A stretch of 64,000 nt of DNA from Paenibacillus antri. Its GTDB lineage: Bacteria > Bacillota > Bacilli > Paenibacillales > YIM-B00363. Where the stretch lies: positions 324,109-388,108 of the forward strand of contig NZ_VCIW01000004.1 of assembly GCF_005765165.1 (NCBI RefSeq), written 5' to 3'. A model generated the notes under the pieces. It made no database searches and was not told the origin of the DNA. It saw only the letters and a program-made list of their open reading frames with translations. Of the stretch, positions 1-8,391 are shown in pieces. Each line of letters starts with the position of its first letter. Position 1 is the stretch's first letter. The position numbers were made by a program, and so were the translations under genes.

Positions 1-2
1 AA

Positions 3-143
3 ACCTATTTATCCCCGTATGGGAATAACTATAATTTACTTTTTGCAGGCGGCGTCATATCCGTAATCCCCGTCATCCTCTTGTTCTTTGCGTGTCAGCG
101 TCTATTTATGGAGGGTATGATTCAAGGCGGGATTAAAGGATAA
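3..143 (+). CDS. Sugar ABC transporter permease, C-terminal end (5' cut by window edge)
   Basis: The open frame enters from the window edge and ends with FMEGMIQGGIKG and a stop at 141-143. This tail (a hydrophobic helix, then QRLFMEGMIQGGIKG) is the signature end of MalG/UgpE-type carbohydrate ABC permeases; complete relatives here end in the same way (ALIGSIKG, LVLGSVKG). The protein would be an inner-membrane subunit of a sugar importer. Only 46 residues are visible, so the substrate cannot be judged. The creatininase-family gene follows 30 bp later and may be in the same operon. Confidence 0.85.
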   Translation, partial: TYLSPYGNNYNLLFAGGVISVIPVILLFFACQRLFMEGMIQGGIKG

Positions 144-173
144 GAATAACCGATTGCGAAGGGGAAGGATCGT

Positions 174-959
174 ATGGAGCTAAGATTTCATTATTTGCGA
201 CCGAATCAAATTACAGCGAGGAGAACCGAATTCCCGGTCGCCTATGTTCCGCTAGGGACTTTGGAATGGCATGGATTGCATAGTCCGATGGGAGCGGACG
301 GGCTACAAGCGGAGGAGATGGCGCTCCGCTGCGCCCGAAAAGGCGGGGGCATCGTATTCCCTACAGTGTATTACGGGGAGAGCCGGGTGAATTCTTTGCT
401 CGAATCGGATACGAAGTACCAAGAAGGAATCTGCGACAGAATGAAATTGCAAAAGGACACTTTCGCCGAGGAAAAATTCCCGTATACGGGAATCCAACAA
501 GTAGAGCATTGCAATCATCATCTGATCCACATCATCTCGGAAGTCGCCTCCTACGGATTTCAGCTCGTCGTCTTCGTGATCGGGCATTATCCTCTAATCG
601 AAAATGCAAGATGCGCGGCCATCACCTATAACCAATGGGCGTATGATAAGAGGTGGCATAGGATTGGAACCATGGCTGTAGCGGATTTTCTACTGTTGCG
701 GGATCGCATACCGAACGCAGGCGACCATGCCGGAGGCTGGGAAACCTCTCATCTGTTGGCATCGCACCCGGACACGGTAGACTTACGTTTGGCGGAGGAC
801 GACCTACAATTCGGGATCATGAGTAGAAGAAATCCTACAGAATCGTCGGCTGCTTTCGGGAATGAAATCTATGATCTTGCGGCGGACTCGATTGTCGAAC
901 GGGTTCGCCTGTGGATGGCCGCCCCCGATAAGCAGATGGGACACGGTATGAATTTATAA
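174..959 (+). CDS. Creatininase-family amidohydrolase
   Basis: This 261-residue cytoplasmic protein has the creatininase-family layout. Near residue 27 the LGTLEWHGLHSPMGAD block carries the Glu and His metal ligands and the Asp. A central IGHYPLIENA block replaces the usual NGHGGN, and DHAGGWETS near residue 183 supplies His and Glu. Known members are metal-dependent hydrolases of cyclic amides, and one acts in riboflavin/F420 synthesis as a formamide hydrolase. The real substrate here is unknown. It starts 30 bp after a sugar permease, which suggests service in a carbohydrate or glycoside operon. The altered NGHGGN box could mean a divergent substrate. Family is confident, function is not. 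Confidence 0.85.
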   Translation: MELRFHYLRPNQITARRTEFPVAYVPLGTLEWHGLHSPMGADGLQAEEMALRCARKGGGIVFPTVYYGESRVNSLLESDTKYQEGICDRMKLQKDTFAEEKFPYTGIQQVEHCNHHLIHIISEVASYGFQLVVFVIGHYPLIENARCAAITYNQWAYDKRWHRIGTMAVADFLLLRDRIPNAGDHAGGWETSHLLASHPDTVDLRLAEDDLQFGIMSRRNPTESSAAFGNEIYDLAADSIVERVRLWMAAPDKQMGHGMNL

Positions 960-994
960 GGCAAATACCGGATTACTCGGCATAAGCCCGCTAG

Positions 995-1132
995 ATGGAC
1001 ACTTTGCAGGCGGCGGACTACGCGGCCACCGTTGCGACAGCCGAGCGGCTGCTTGAGGAAGCCGGGCTGAGCGAGGCGGAGAAGGCGGCAGTGTTCGGCG
1101 GCAACGCCGTGCGGGTGTATAAGCTGGCGTAG
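995..1132 (+). pseudogene. Remnant: C-terminus of an amidohydrolase-2 family protein
   Basis: A 45-codon frame encodes LLEEAGLSEAEKAAVFGGNAVRVYKLA. The ending 'GLSEEEKxxIFGGNAxRxYxL' is the typical tail of metal-dependent amidohydrolases (amidohydrolase_2 family). A stop codon at 992-994 lies directly in front, and the metal-binding TIM barrel is absent. It is therefore the left-over 3' end of a gene removed by deletion or rearrangement just downstream of the creatininase gene. Confidence 0.7.
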
Positions 1133-1220
1133 ATGAGGAAGGCTGCAGTTCATCGGAAGATGAGTTTGCAGCCTTTGCGTTCGGAACCGCAGGCTCCTTC
1201 TTCTACGCCATAATGTAAGG

Positions 1221-1946
1221 TTACCGCAGTTCTTCCGATAAGAAATTTTCCAGTATCGCTCTCAAGCCTTCCGGATTACTCAACATTGGTAAATGTCCGG
1301 TCTCCAAGGTTTGTACGAATTGCGGGGAAAAGTTTGAAATCATTTTATCTTGTAGAGAAAGAGGGAACTCTTTATCGTTGGCTAGCTTCACGTATAGCTT
1401 TCGTACATCAGGGACAGTCACGTTGATTCGATCTGTATACACACGAACTGCCTCGGGAATGAAGCCTCCCACGATATCCGTTGCTTGTTCCGGTGAGAGA
1501 TCGCTGCATAATCCCTTACGGATGGCCGACTCTGGCGGTTTTGTACCCAACGTTCGCAGGATAACAGACATGATAAGTTTTTGGGGCAACGGTAAAATGG
1601 ATAAGAATGAACCGCCATTCTTCGGGATGGCTGCCCCAACAGCGACAATTCCCGCCAGTCGATCCGTCAGTTCGGATGCCAGTCTGTGAGCAAGGACACC
1701 GCCTAGCGAATGCGCGACAATGACAATTTTGCGCGGCCCCCATTCATCCACTTGTCTTTTCGCATGCGTCACATAATCCTCCAAAGAAAGACCGCGCCTT
1801 GAATCAAACGAGCTTTTCCTCAAAGGAAACTCAACAAGTAAATAAGGATGTTCGAATCCCTCCACAACCTTACTCCATACGCGGGCTTCCAAGCCTGCTC
1901 CATTGACGAACACAAAACCTATTTTTTCTTGAGAATGCTTTAACAT
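1221..1946 (-). CDS. Alpha/beta-fold hydrolase
   Basis: A 241-residue soluble serine hydrolase. An oxyanion motif region (FVNGAGLEARVW) sits near the N-terminus, the nucleophile elbow is AHSLGGVLAH near residue 80, and the catalytic His is in ETGHLPML near residue 220. Length and layout match esterase/lipase-like alpha/beta hydrolases of Bacillota. The ATG at 1946 is preferred over the upstream TTG (1955) because GGGGG lies 9 bp before it. The gene is divergent from the YafY regulator and shares a 115-bp region containing a palindrome, so it is likely that regulator's target. Substrate unknown. Confidence 0.85.
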   Translation of the reverse strand: MLKHSQEKIGFVFVNGAGLEARVWSKVVEGFEHPYLLVEFPLRKSSFDSRRGLSLEDYVTHAKRQVDEWGPRKIVIVAHSLGGVLAHRLASELTDRLAGIVAVGAAIPKNGGSFLSILPLPQKLIMSVILRTLGTKPPESAIRKGLCSDLSPEQATDIVGGFIPEAVRVYTDRINVTVPDVRKLYVKLANDKEFPLSLQDKMISNFSPQFVQTLETGHLPMLSNPEGLRAILENFLSEELR

Positions 1947-2005
1947 ATTGATCAACCCCCTATTGATTGTCTATTCCGATTACGAATAAGATAATGGTAT
2001 CACAA

Positions 2006-2031
2006 AAATAAGACAGATTATGTCTTGTTTA
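2006..2031. promoter_or_regulatory. Palindromic operator candidate in divergent promoter region
   Basis: AAGACA-GATTA-TGTCTT (2010-2026) is a perfect 6-bp inverted repeat with a 5-bp centre. It extends to 9 of 10 matching positions per arm at 2006-2030. It lies between the hydrolase gene and the YafY/WYL regulator, just upstream of a TAAAAT -10-like box (2037-2042). Autoregulation and control of the divergent hydrolase by the WYL protein is the simplest reading. Confidence 0.5.
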
Positions 2032-2070
2032 TTCGGTAAAATGAAAAAAAACGGGGAATGAGGTGGGCCA

Positions 2071-3015
2071 TTGCAAAAATCACAGCGTCTTATCCAATTG
2101 ATGATGAGGATCAACGCCAAGCGATCCTTTACGGTTAGGGAGCTGGCCGATGAATTCGGCCTGTCCACTCGAACGATTACAAGGGATCTGCAAGAGCTTA
2201 GCGAACTCGGTGTCCCGGTTTACTCCATTCAGGGAAGAGGAGGAGGCTACAAGCTTCTCCAGGAGAGACTTCTGCCGCCGATCAGCTTTACCGAAAACGA
2301 AGCACTCGCGATGTTTTTTGCATGTCAGTCGATGGATTATTTCAGCTCTTTACCTTTCGGCGAGGGGGCCGATGCAGCGCTTCACAAGTTTTATCATTAC
2401 TTACCTGCTGATGTAAGAGAACAGATTGATCGTCTAAAAAGCAGGGTCATGTTCTGGAGCCCTTATCGATCGATGTCTGCGGAGGTTCTCCAAACGCTCC
2501 TGCAAGCAATAATGATCCGCAGTGTAGTGACCATCCAGTATAAATCTAGCAGAGGCGTATCGGAGCGGAATATTCAGCCTATCGGTCTTTATGCCAGTTC
2601 CGGTTATTGGTATTGTCCTGCATATTGCTTCACAAGAGAGGATATTAGGCAGTTCAGGGCCGATCGGATCCTCTCCGCCGAGCTCAACGGAACCGTTCCT
2701 TGCCGGTCGGATATAAGCCAGAAGACTTTGTTGGATAAACCCAATAAGGACGATCTGGAACAGACTACACTTGAACTTGAGATGACGAAGAAAGGGGTGT
2801 GGCTGCTGGAATCCAACCCTCGTTTTGGTCCATTCATACGGCGCAACGAGGATGGCAGCGGAGCACTAACGATGGAGATTGCGGTGCAGGACTTGAATTT
2901 CTACGTGGATATGATCTGGCAATGGGGGGATGAAGTCAAAATCGTGGGGCCGGCGGAGGCCAAGGCGTACATGCATCAAAAAATTGAGGATATGCGCTTA
3001 CTTTATGTTCGCTGA
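2071..3015 (+). CDS. YafY/WYL-domain transcriptional regulator
   Basis: A 314-residue regulator. The N-terminal winged helix-turn-helix is of the HTH_11/DeoR-like type (SFTVRELADEFGLSTRTITRDLQELSELGVPVYS, residues about 15-50). A WYL domain in the middle has the IQYKSSRG and RNIQPIGLYASSGYWYCPAYC regions, where the WYL triad is represented by G-Y-W, followed by a WCX-type C-terminal region. WYL domains bind small ligands or nucleic acids. The start is TTG, supported by GAGGTGGG just upstream. It is divergent from the alpha/beta hydrolase and probably controls it. Confidence 0.9.
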   Translation: MQKSQRLIQLMMRINAKRSFTVRELADEFGLSTRTITRDLQELSELGVPVYSIQGRGGGYKLLQERLLPPISFTENEALAMFFACQSMDYFSSLPFGEGADAALHKFYHYLPADVREQIDRLKSRVMFWSPYRSMSAEVLQTLLQAIMIRSVVTIQYKSSRGVSERNIQPIGLYASSGYWYCPAYCFTREDIRQFRADRILSAELNGTVPCRSDISQKTLLDKPNKDDLEQTTLELEMTKKGVWLLESNPRFGPFIRRNEDGSGALTMEIAVQDLNFYVDMIWQWGDEVKIVGPAEAKAYMHQKIEDMRLLYVR

Positions 3016-3179
3016 GCTTTACTGGGGAGTGCAATGCATGTAAGAAGTGACGGCGAATCATGGTAACATCAGTGTTTTTCATGGCCCGAAATCGAGGAGA
3101 CGCCGGCGCAGGATTAACCCCGTGTTAGAAAGTATTCGAACGCAGGTAAAAAATGAACATAGAGAGGCGATGCTACGTT

Positions 3180-3541
3180 ATGCAGGAAACCGATAAAATA
3201 TACAACACCGCGGTTGAAGCCACTCTTGAAGTGATCGGCGGAAAGTGGAAGCCTGTCATTCTGTTCCATCTCACGTTCGGGAAAAAGCGCAATGGGGAAC
3301 TGAAGCGCCTGATGCCCGCCATAACTCAAAAAGTGCTAACTCAGTAGCTGGGGGAGCTAGTGGATGATGGAATCGTGTTCCGTATTTTTCTTATAACCAA
3401 ATTGCAAAATATAGATGGTTTGTTGCACCAGATGATAAAATCTCGAATTCACTGAAAGAGAAACTGTATACTTTTTTGGAAGAGAACCATTACAAATTTC
3501 AGTTAAAATCCAACACCCGTTTCTTTACTACGACTGATTAG
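3180..3541 (+). pseudogene. Broken HxlR-family transcriptional regulator
   Basis: The first 55 codons are a typical HxlR winged-helix N-terminus ([21 protein letters not shown], then [20 protein letters not shown]). An in-frame TAG at 3345-3347 stands where the family has Gln (LTQQLRELE). The same frame continues as LGELVDDGIVFRIF for a few codons. A second frame then gives YNQIAKYRWFVAPDDK and runs to a stop at 3541, which is not HxlR-like. The gene is therefore a nonsense-mutated and probably recombined regulator. HxlR proteins usually sense aldehydes or oxidants. Confidence 0.8.
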
Positions 3542-3574
3542 AGTTACATAAGTACCCATAATCGTTATTATGGG

Positions 3575-3615
3575 AACAAATGCTCCATGACAATATGCTG
3601 TCAGGAGCATTTGTT
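3575..3615. terminator. Strong hairpin, probable intrinsic terminator
   Basis: AACAAATGCTCC (3575-3586) pairs perfectly with GGAGCATTTGTT (3604-3615). The stem is continued by TGACA/TGTCA with one bulge, and ATTTTATATT follows. It closes the broken HxlR unit. Confidence 0.75.
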
Positions 3616-3650
3616 ATTTTATATTCAGGAAATATAAACGGAGGTGTCAT

Positions 3651-3782
3651 ATGGAATACCTTGTTCTGGGAATTTCAATTATTGGTTTAATTACATCTAT
3701 CCTTGCATTAGTTAAAGCGCGGGAGGCTTATTTAGAGGCAAAGAAGACACATGATGTGGTACAGGCCAAAAAGAATAGGTAA
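3651..3782 (+). CDS. Small single-pass membrane protein, 43 residues
   Basis: ATG at 3651 is preceded by an excellent ribosome binding site, GGAGGTG, 5 bp upstream. The product begins with a hydrophobic helix (YLVLGISIIGLITSILALV, residues 3-21) and continues with a charged amphipathic tail rich in Lys and Ala (KAREAYLEAKKTHD). This is the layout of a small membrane-anchored peptide with a short cytoplasmic coiled helix. No family is recognised. It stands alone after a terminator and ends 158 bp before the AraC sensor gene. Confidence 0.6.
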   Translation: MEYLVLGISIIGLITSILALVKAREAYLEAKKTHDVVQAKKNR

Positions 3783-3940
3783 AAGCCTGGAATCCAGCGA
3801 TTTGGTTTTTCCCCAGTAGGCTAAGCACGGGAAAGGGTTTCCGATAACCGCTTCTGAACGCTCGTCGGTACTTCATTGCGAACCGTTGCCGACAACCCGG
3901 TTTACGGATAGAATGAAAGCCGAAGGGAGCGATCGCGCGT

Positions 3941-6175
3941 ATGGAGAAGAATTGGTATAATCGACTGCTGCTATCATATATTCCCATTTTCATCATCGTT
4001 TCCTTGGTGCTTATCATTATATTCCTTCTCGGCGCGGCGGAGATGACGAGGAAGGAGACGGTCCGGGCGAACGAGGTGTTCTCGGGCCAAGCGACCCAAT
4101 CGTTGGAGTATTCGCTTCGCGCCATCAACGAGATGATGAATCGGGAAATTATATCCAACGGGTTTACTCCGTTCTTTACGAAATCGGGCAATCCGTATAT
4201 CGCGGCGAACGAGGTATCCCGCAAGCTGAACGAAATCAAGCTGTCCAATCCGCTGATCGATTCGCTCTACCTGTACCGTCATCAGGACGGGGTCGTCCTG
4301 GGGCACCAGTCGATGCAGACGGCGGACCAGTTCGCGGATCGGGCGTTCCTGACGCAGATGCTCGAGCAGCCCGGCAGGACGGGTTGGTCCGACCCAAGAA
4401 CGCTGGGGACGGAAGGGAAGGTCGTCGTCAGCTTGACGCGCACGGTACCGCTCTTGACCGGCGAGCACGGGCTGATGGTCGTGAACGTATCGCAGCGCGC
4501 GTTACGGGATTTCCTTCGAGGCATGATCGGCAACGAATTCAGCTTCATCCACCTCTACGACAGCAGTGGGACGCTATGGTTCGGCACGGAAAGCGAGGAC
4601 CTCGAGGCGGTGTCCGCGAGCGTCGGCCGCGAGATCTCCGATGTCGAGTCCGGCTACACGGGCTGGAGCATCCGGAGCGGGATGCTCGGCGGGTCGCCGT
4701 TCCGGGCGTTCGCGGAGCTGTCCGATGTGTGGATCGTAGCGATCATGGCGACGCTCGCGGTCGGGCTGGCATGGCTGATCCTCGTGTCCCGGCGTCACTA
4801 TCGCCCGGTCGTCAGCCTGGTGAAGCGGATTCGAGATCTATCGAGCCCGGAGACCGCCCCGGAGGAGACGCCGCCGGCCAAAGACGAGTTTACGCTCATC
4901 GAGTCCGCGCTCAGCAAGATCGTGCAGCAGTCGGCGGAATACCGGAAGCAGCAAGAGGCGGATATCGTGTACAAGCGCCGTCATTTCTTCCACGAGCTGA
5001 TGGAGGGCGGCCGAACGATCGACATGGAGGAATGGCGGAAGGAGCTGCGGCGGTTCGGCATGGATCCCGCCTTCGACGAAGCGGCCGTCGGACTGCTGGA
5101 GATCGACAAATACGCCGCCTTCGAGCGGTCGTACTCCGGCAACGGCAAGGAGCTGCTTCGGTACGCGCTCACGAACGTGATCGTCGAGATCGCCGCGATG
5201 CGATCCGTGCAGGCGTGGCCGGAGTGGATATCCAGTCAGCAGCTGGGCTTGCTCTTCCGATCGAAGCGAGACGGCTCGGAGCAAGACTTCGAGGACTGGC
5301 TGCGAGAGCTGTGCGAGCATATGGTTCGATGGACGGCGGACAACCTGAAATTTTCGGTAACGCTCTCGATCGGAAGCCGGACGACATCGTTATCGGAGCT
5401 GCACCTCAGTTACGACGACGCCTTGGAAGCCATGAAATACAAATCCGTGTTGGGGAACGGGCGGGTCATCGGCCAGCAGGATATTCGTTCGAGGTCGGAG
5501 GGCGAAGTGTATAAGGGGCTTCAGATGGTTCGGGGCATCGCGCAGTCGTACCGAATGGGGGAGGAGCTCTGGGCGGAGCAGCTGAAGCAGATGTTCGACG
5601 ACTTCCGCAGCCGCATCATCTCGAAGGACGACCTGATCAATGTCATGAACTACTTGATCTACCACCTGTTCCGGGAGATGATGGAGCTTCCGGGCGAGAT
5701 CCAAGACATCTGGAAGGATGAAGTCGTTCCCGCGTTGAACGAGGCGTTGGAGCGGTTCGAAACGGTGGACGAGCTGTACGAAGACGTGCGCCGGCTGTTA
5801 GAGGAGAACGCTCAGAAGCTAAAGCTGCTGCGGGAGGGCAAGAGCAACCACCATGTCATTCAAGAGGTCCGAAAGTTTATCGAGGAGCAGGCGAGCAACC
5901 CGAATTTGTCGCTTTCGCTGATCGGTGAACGGTTCCAGATGAGCAACAGCTATGTCAGTCGATTGTTTAAGGACGAATTCGGGGAAAATTTCGTCGATTA
6001 CGTCGCGAAGGTTCGCATCGAGCATGCGAAGCGATTGCTCCGGGACACCGGAGAATCGATTCACCATATCGCGACGACGATCGGATATACGAACTATATG
6101 ACGTTCAATCGGGTATTCAAGAAGGTGACGGCGACGACGCCGAGCGAATACCGAAGTCGCCACCAAGCGACGTGA
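3941..6175 (+). CDS. Membrane-bound AraC-family sensor-regulator of the polysaccharide locus
   Basis: A 744-residue one-component regulator common in Paenibacillaceae. Transmembrane helix 1 is near residues 9-31 and helix 2 near 255-280 (VWIVAIMATLAVGLAWLIL). They enclose an extracellular cache-like sensor domain. A cytoplasmic linker with a GGDEF-like/regulator region follows, and a C-terminal AraC DNA-binding domain has two HTH units (LSLSLIGERFQMSNSYVSRLFKDEFG and SIHHIATTIGYTNYMTFNRVFKK). Such proteins sense extracellular oligosaccharides and activate the adjacent uptake operon. It precedes the permease genes and is closed by its own terminator. The paired promoter elements upstream of 6432 and 15289 are likely targets. 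Confidence 0.92.
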   Translation: MEKNWYNRLLLSYIPIFIIVSLVLIIIFLLGAAEMTRKETVRANEVFSGQATQSLEYSLRAINEMMNREIISNGFTPFFTKSGNPYIAANEVSRKLNEIKLSNPLIDSLYLYRHQDGVVLGHQSMQTADQFADRAFLTQMLEQPGRTGWSDPRTLGTEGKVVVSLTRTVPLLTGEHGLMVVNVSQRALRDFLRGMIGNEFSFIHLYDSSGTLWFGTESEDLEAVSASVGREISDVESGYTGWSIRSGMLGGSPFRAFAELSDVWIVAIMATLAVGLAWLILVSRRHYRPVVSLVKRIRDLSSPETAPEETPPAKDEFTLIESALSKIVQQSAEYRKQQEADIVYKRRHFFHELMEGGRTIDMEEWRKELRRFGMDPAFDEAAVGLLEIDKYAAFERSYSGNGKELLRYALTNVIVEIAAMRSVQAWPEWISSQQLGLLFRSKRDGSEQDFEDWLRELCEHMVRWTADNLKFSVTLSIGSRTTSLSELHLSYDDALEAMKYKSVLGNGRVIGQQDIRSRSEGEVYKGLQMVRGIAQSYRMGEELWAEQLKQMFDDFRSRIISKDDLINVMNYLIYHLFREMMELPGEIQDIWKDEVVPALNEALERFETVDELYEDVRRLLEENAQKLKLLREGKSNHHVIQEVRKFIEEQASNPNLSLSLIGERFQMSNSYVSRLFKDEFGENFVDYVAKVRIEHAKRLLRDTGESIHHIATTIGYTNYMTFNRVFKKVTATTPSEYRSRHQAT

Positions 6176-6192
6176 ACGAAGCATCGGGCGGG

Positions 6193-6224
6193 GCCCGCGG
6201 ACGTACAGTCCGCGGGCTTTTTTT
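6193..6224 (+). terminator. Intrinsic terminator after the AraC sensor gene
   Basis: GCCCGCGGAC (6193-6202), loop GTACA and GTCCGCGGGC (6208-6217) form a perfect 10-bp stem followed by seven T. It separates the regulator from the transporter operon. Confidence 0.97.
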
Positions 6225-6253
6225 CTGCGCGTTCCGCAAGAAATGCGGGGCGT

Positions 6254-6362
6254 TCAAAAACTGTTAGGCGGCCGTCGAGGCGGGCGGAGGGGCCGTTTTC
6301 GCAAAATGTGTTAGGGGGTTCAAAACTGAGAATTGTCGCCTCCGCGGCGCATCGAGTACAGT
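6254..6362 (+). promoter_or_regulatory. Promoter of the transporter operon with paired putative AraC sites
   Basis: A distal element TCAAAAACTGTTAG (6254-6267) and a proximal element TCAAAACTGAGAATTGTCG (6320-6338) share the core TCAAAACT and lie 66 bp apart. The proximal copy runs into TTGTCG (6333-6338), a -35-like box 18 bp before TACAGT (6357-6362). The same pair occurs before the lyase gene at 15289 with 65-bp spacing. The arrangement fits activation by the AraC regulator encoded just upstream. The elements are seen directly; the binding protein is inferred. Confidence 0.65.
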
Positions 6363-6431
6363 GGGGGCAGTCGAACGGAACGCGGCTCGGCGAGCGGACC
6401 GGGCGGCTTACAATCAACCAGAGGTGGACGT

Positions 6432-7388
6432 ATGCAAAATATGGGGAAAGCTTCCGCGGACGGGGGCGCCGTACTTCGGAACGGGTCGCTGCTTCGCAGA
6501 AGAAGATGGAATCAGAATAAGCCGCTCCTCGTGATGTTCCTGCCGGTAGCCGCATTCTTCCTACTGTTCAAGTACGCGCCGATGCTGGGCCTTGCGATCG
6601 CGTTCAAGGACTACAACTTCGCGGACGGCATCTGGGGAAGTCCCTGGGTCGGCTTCGCGAATTACGAGTATCTGTTCAACAATCCGAAGACGCTCAACAT
6701 TATACGCAATACCTTGGTGCTCAGCGCGCTGACGGTGTTCGTCGGCTTCCCGTTCCCGGTCGTGCTGGCGATTCTCCTGAACGAGGTGCGGAGGGCGTGG
6801 TTCAAGAAGTGGGTGCAGACGTTGGTGTTTCTGCCTCACTTCCTGAATTGGGTCATCGTCGGCGGACTGGTGCTGATGGTGTTCGCCTTGGAGAGCGGCT
6901 TCGTCAACAATGCGTTGCATGCGTTGACCGGCCAGAAGTTCCCGTTCTTGTTCCACGAGACGTCATGGATCGCGATCTTCGTCGGCTCCGGCATCTGGAA
7001 GGGGGCCGGATGGGCGGCGATCATCTACCTGGCGGCGCTGACTTCGATCGACCCGAGTCTCTACGAAGCGGCGAATATGGACGGCGCGAACAAGTGGAAG
7101 CAGCTCTGGAACATTACGATTCCGGGCATTCAGCCGACGATCGTGTTGATGTTTATTCTGAACATCGGCAACGTTATGGATGTGGGCTTCGATCAGGTAT
7201 ACGTACTGCAAAATCCGGTCGTCGTCAACGTCGGCGAGGTGATCAGTACGTGGAACTTCAAGGTCGGCCTCGGCGCGGGGCAATTCAGCAACGCGACGGC
7301 CATGGGGCTGTTCGAATCGCTGATCGGACTCGTCCTGGTGCTGACCGTGAACCAAATCGCACGGAAATTCGGTAGAGGCTTATGGTAA
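6432..7388 (+). CDS. Sugar ABC transporter permease (LplB/MsmF type)
   Basis: A 318-residue inner-membrane subunit with six hydrophobic segments, beginning KPLLVMFLPVAAFFLLFKYAPMLG. The EAA-type loop (YEAANMDGANKWKQLWNITIPGI) would dock the ATPase. This is the LplB-like class that pairs with large solute-binding lipoproteins in Paenibacillaceae. ATG 6432 is chosen over the longer frame because AGAGGTGG lies just upstream and the longer frame would start inside the promoter. It is first in the transporter operon. No ATPase gene is present, so a shared MsmX/MsmK-type ATPase encoded elsewhere is probable. Confidence 0.95.
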   Translation: MQNMGKASADGGAVLRNGSLLRRRRWNQNKPLLVMFLPVAAFFLLFKYAPMLGLAIAFKDYNFADGIWGSPWVGFANYEYLFNNPKTLNIIRNTLVLSALTVFVGFPFPVVLAILLNEVRRAWFKKWVQTLVFLPHFLNWVIVGGLVLMVFALESGFVNNALHALTGQKFPFLFHETSWIAIFVGSGIWKGAGWAAIIYLAALTSIDPSLYEAANMDGANKWKQLWNITIPGIQPTIVLMFILNIGNVMDVGFDQVYVLQNPVVVNVGEVISTWNFKVGLGAGQFSNATAMGLFESLIGLVLVLTVNQIARKFGRGLW

Positions 7389-7401
7389 GGGGGAATTGGG
7401 C

Positions 7402-8277
7402 ATGAAGCAGTCTTGGGGCGAAAAGGCGTTTTACGGCGTTAATTATTTTATCTTGTCCTTGGCGGCGCTCAGCTGTCTGCTCCCGTTGATCCATCTCGTC
7501 GCGCTGAGTCTCAGCAGCGGCGAAGCGATCACGCTCGGGAAGGTCGGGCTCTGGCCCGTCGATCCGACATGGGAAGCATATCGCAAGCTGATTCAAGGGA
7601 CGGACATCATGAACGCGCTTCGGAACAGTCTTGTGATTACGGTCGTCGGGACGGCGTTGAATATGGCGTTCACGGTGCTGGCGGCGTATCCGCTCGCGAA
7701 GAAGCATTTCTACGCGCGGAGGGGGCTGACGCTGGCGATCGTCTTTACGATGCTGTTCACGGCCGGGCTCATTCCGAATTATATGCTCGCCAAGGAGCTG
7801 GGCCTCGTCAATACGTACGGCGCGTTGTGGCTGCCCGGTCTCGTCAGCGCCTACAATATGCTGATTTTGCGGTCGTTCTTCGAGAACATCCCGGAAGAGC
7901 TCGAGGAGGCCGCGCGCATCGACGGCTGCGGGGAATGGCGGATTATCGGGCAAATCGTGCTTCCGCTGTCGTTGCCGGCGATCGCGACCGTCTCGCTGTT
8001 CTACGGCGTCAATCACTGGAATTCGTTCTTCAACGTCTTGATGTACATCAACGATTCGACAAAATTCAACTTGTCCGTGCTCGTGCAAAACATGATTCAA
8101 AGCCAATCGCTGCTCGCGGAGATGGCGATGCTCGATCCGGAAGCGTTCACGCAGCTTACACCGGAGTCGATCAAGTCGGCGGGCGTCCTCGTGATGGTCG
8201 TTCCGATGCTGCTTGTCTATCCGTTCTTGCAGAAGTATTTCGTTAAGGGTGCGCTCATCGGCTCGATCAAGGGGTAG
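7402..8277 (+). CDS. Sugar ABC transporter permease (YtcP/MalG type)
   Basis: A 291-residue second permease. It begins with the Bacillota-typical GEKAFYGVNYFILSLAALSCLLPLIHLVALSLS and ends LIGSIKG. The EAA loop is EEAARIDGCGEWRIIGQIVLPLS. It forms the heterodimeric channel with the previous gene. The ATG at 7402 has AAGGGGG 7-8 bp upstream, and only 13 bp separate it from the first permease, so the two are cotranscribed. It imports the oligosaccharide bound by the following lipoprotein. Confidence 0.95.
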   Translation: MKQSWGEKAFYGVNYFILSLAALSCLLPLIHLVALSLSSGEAITLGKVGLWPVDPTWEAYRKLIQGTDIMNALRNSLVITVVGTALNMAFTVLAAYPLAKKHFYARRGLTLAIVFTMLFTAGLIPNYMLAKELGLVNTYGALWLPGLVSAYNMLILRSFFENIPEELEEAARIDGCGEWRIIGQIVLPLSLPAIATVSLFYGVNHWNSFFNVLMYINDSTKFNLSVLVQNMIQSQSLLAEMAMLDPEAFTQLTPESIKSAGVLVMVVPMLLVYPFLQKYFVKGALIGSIKG

Positions 8278-8391
8278 CGCGCGAAAAGGGCAGGGAAAGG
8301 GGGGATGCCGGCGGCTCGGCTGAAACTTCGGGATGTACATGGTAAGCTAGTTGCAACATATGCACCGGACGAAAAAAAGGGAGGCAATCGC

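Noticed and set aside
4384..5514. Long plus-strand frame of 376 codons inside the AraC sensor gene
   Set aside because: It is rich in Arg, Gly and Ala with no domain, lies wholly within the well-supported 744-residue regulator gene, and is a by-product of high third-position GC.
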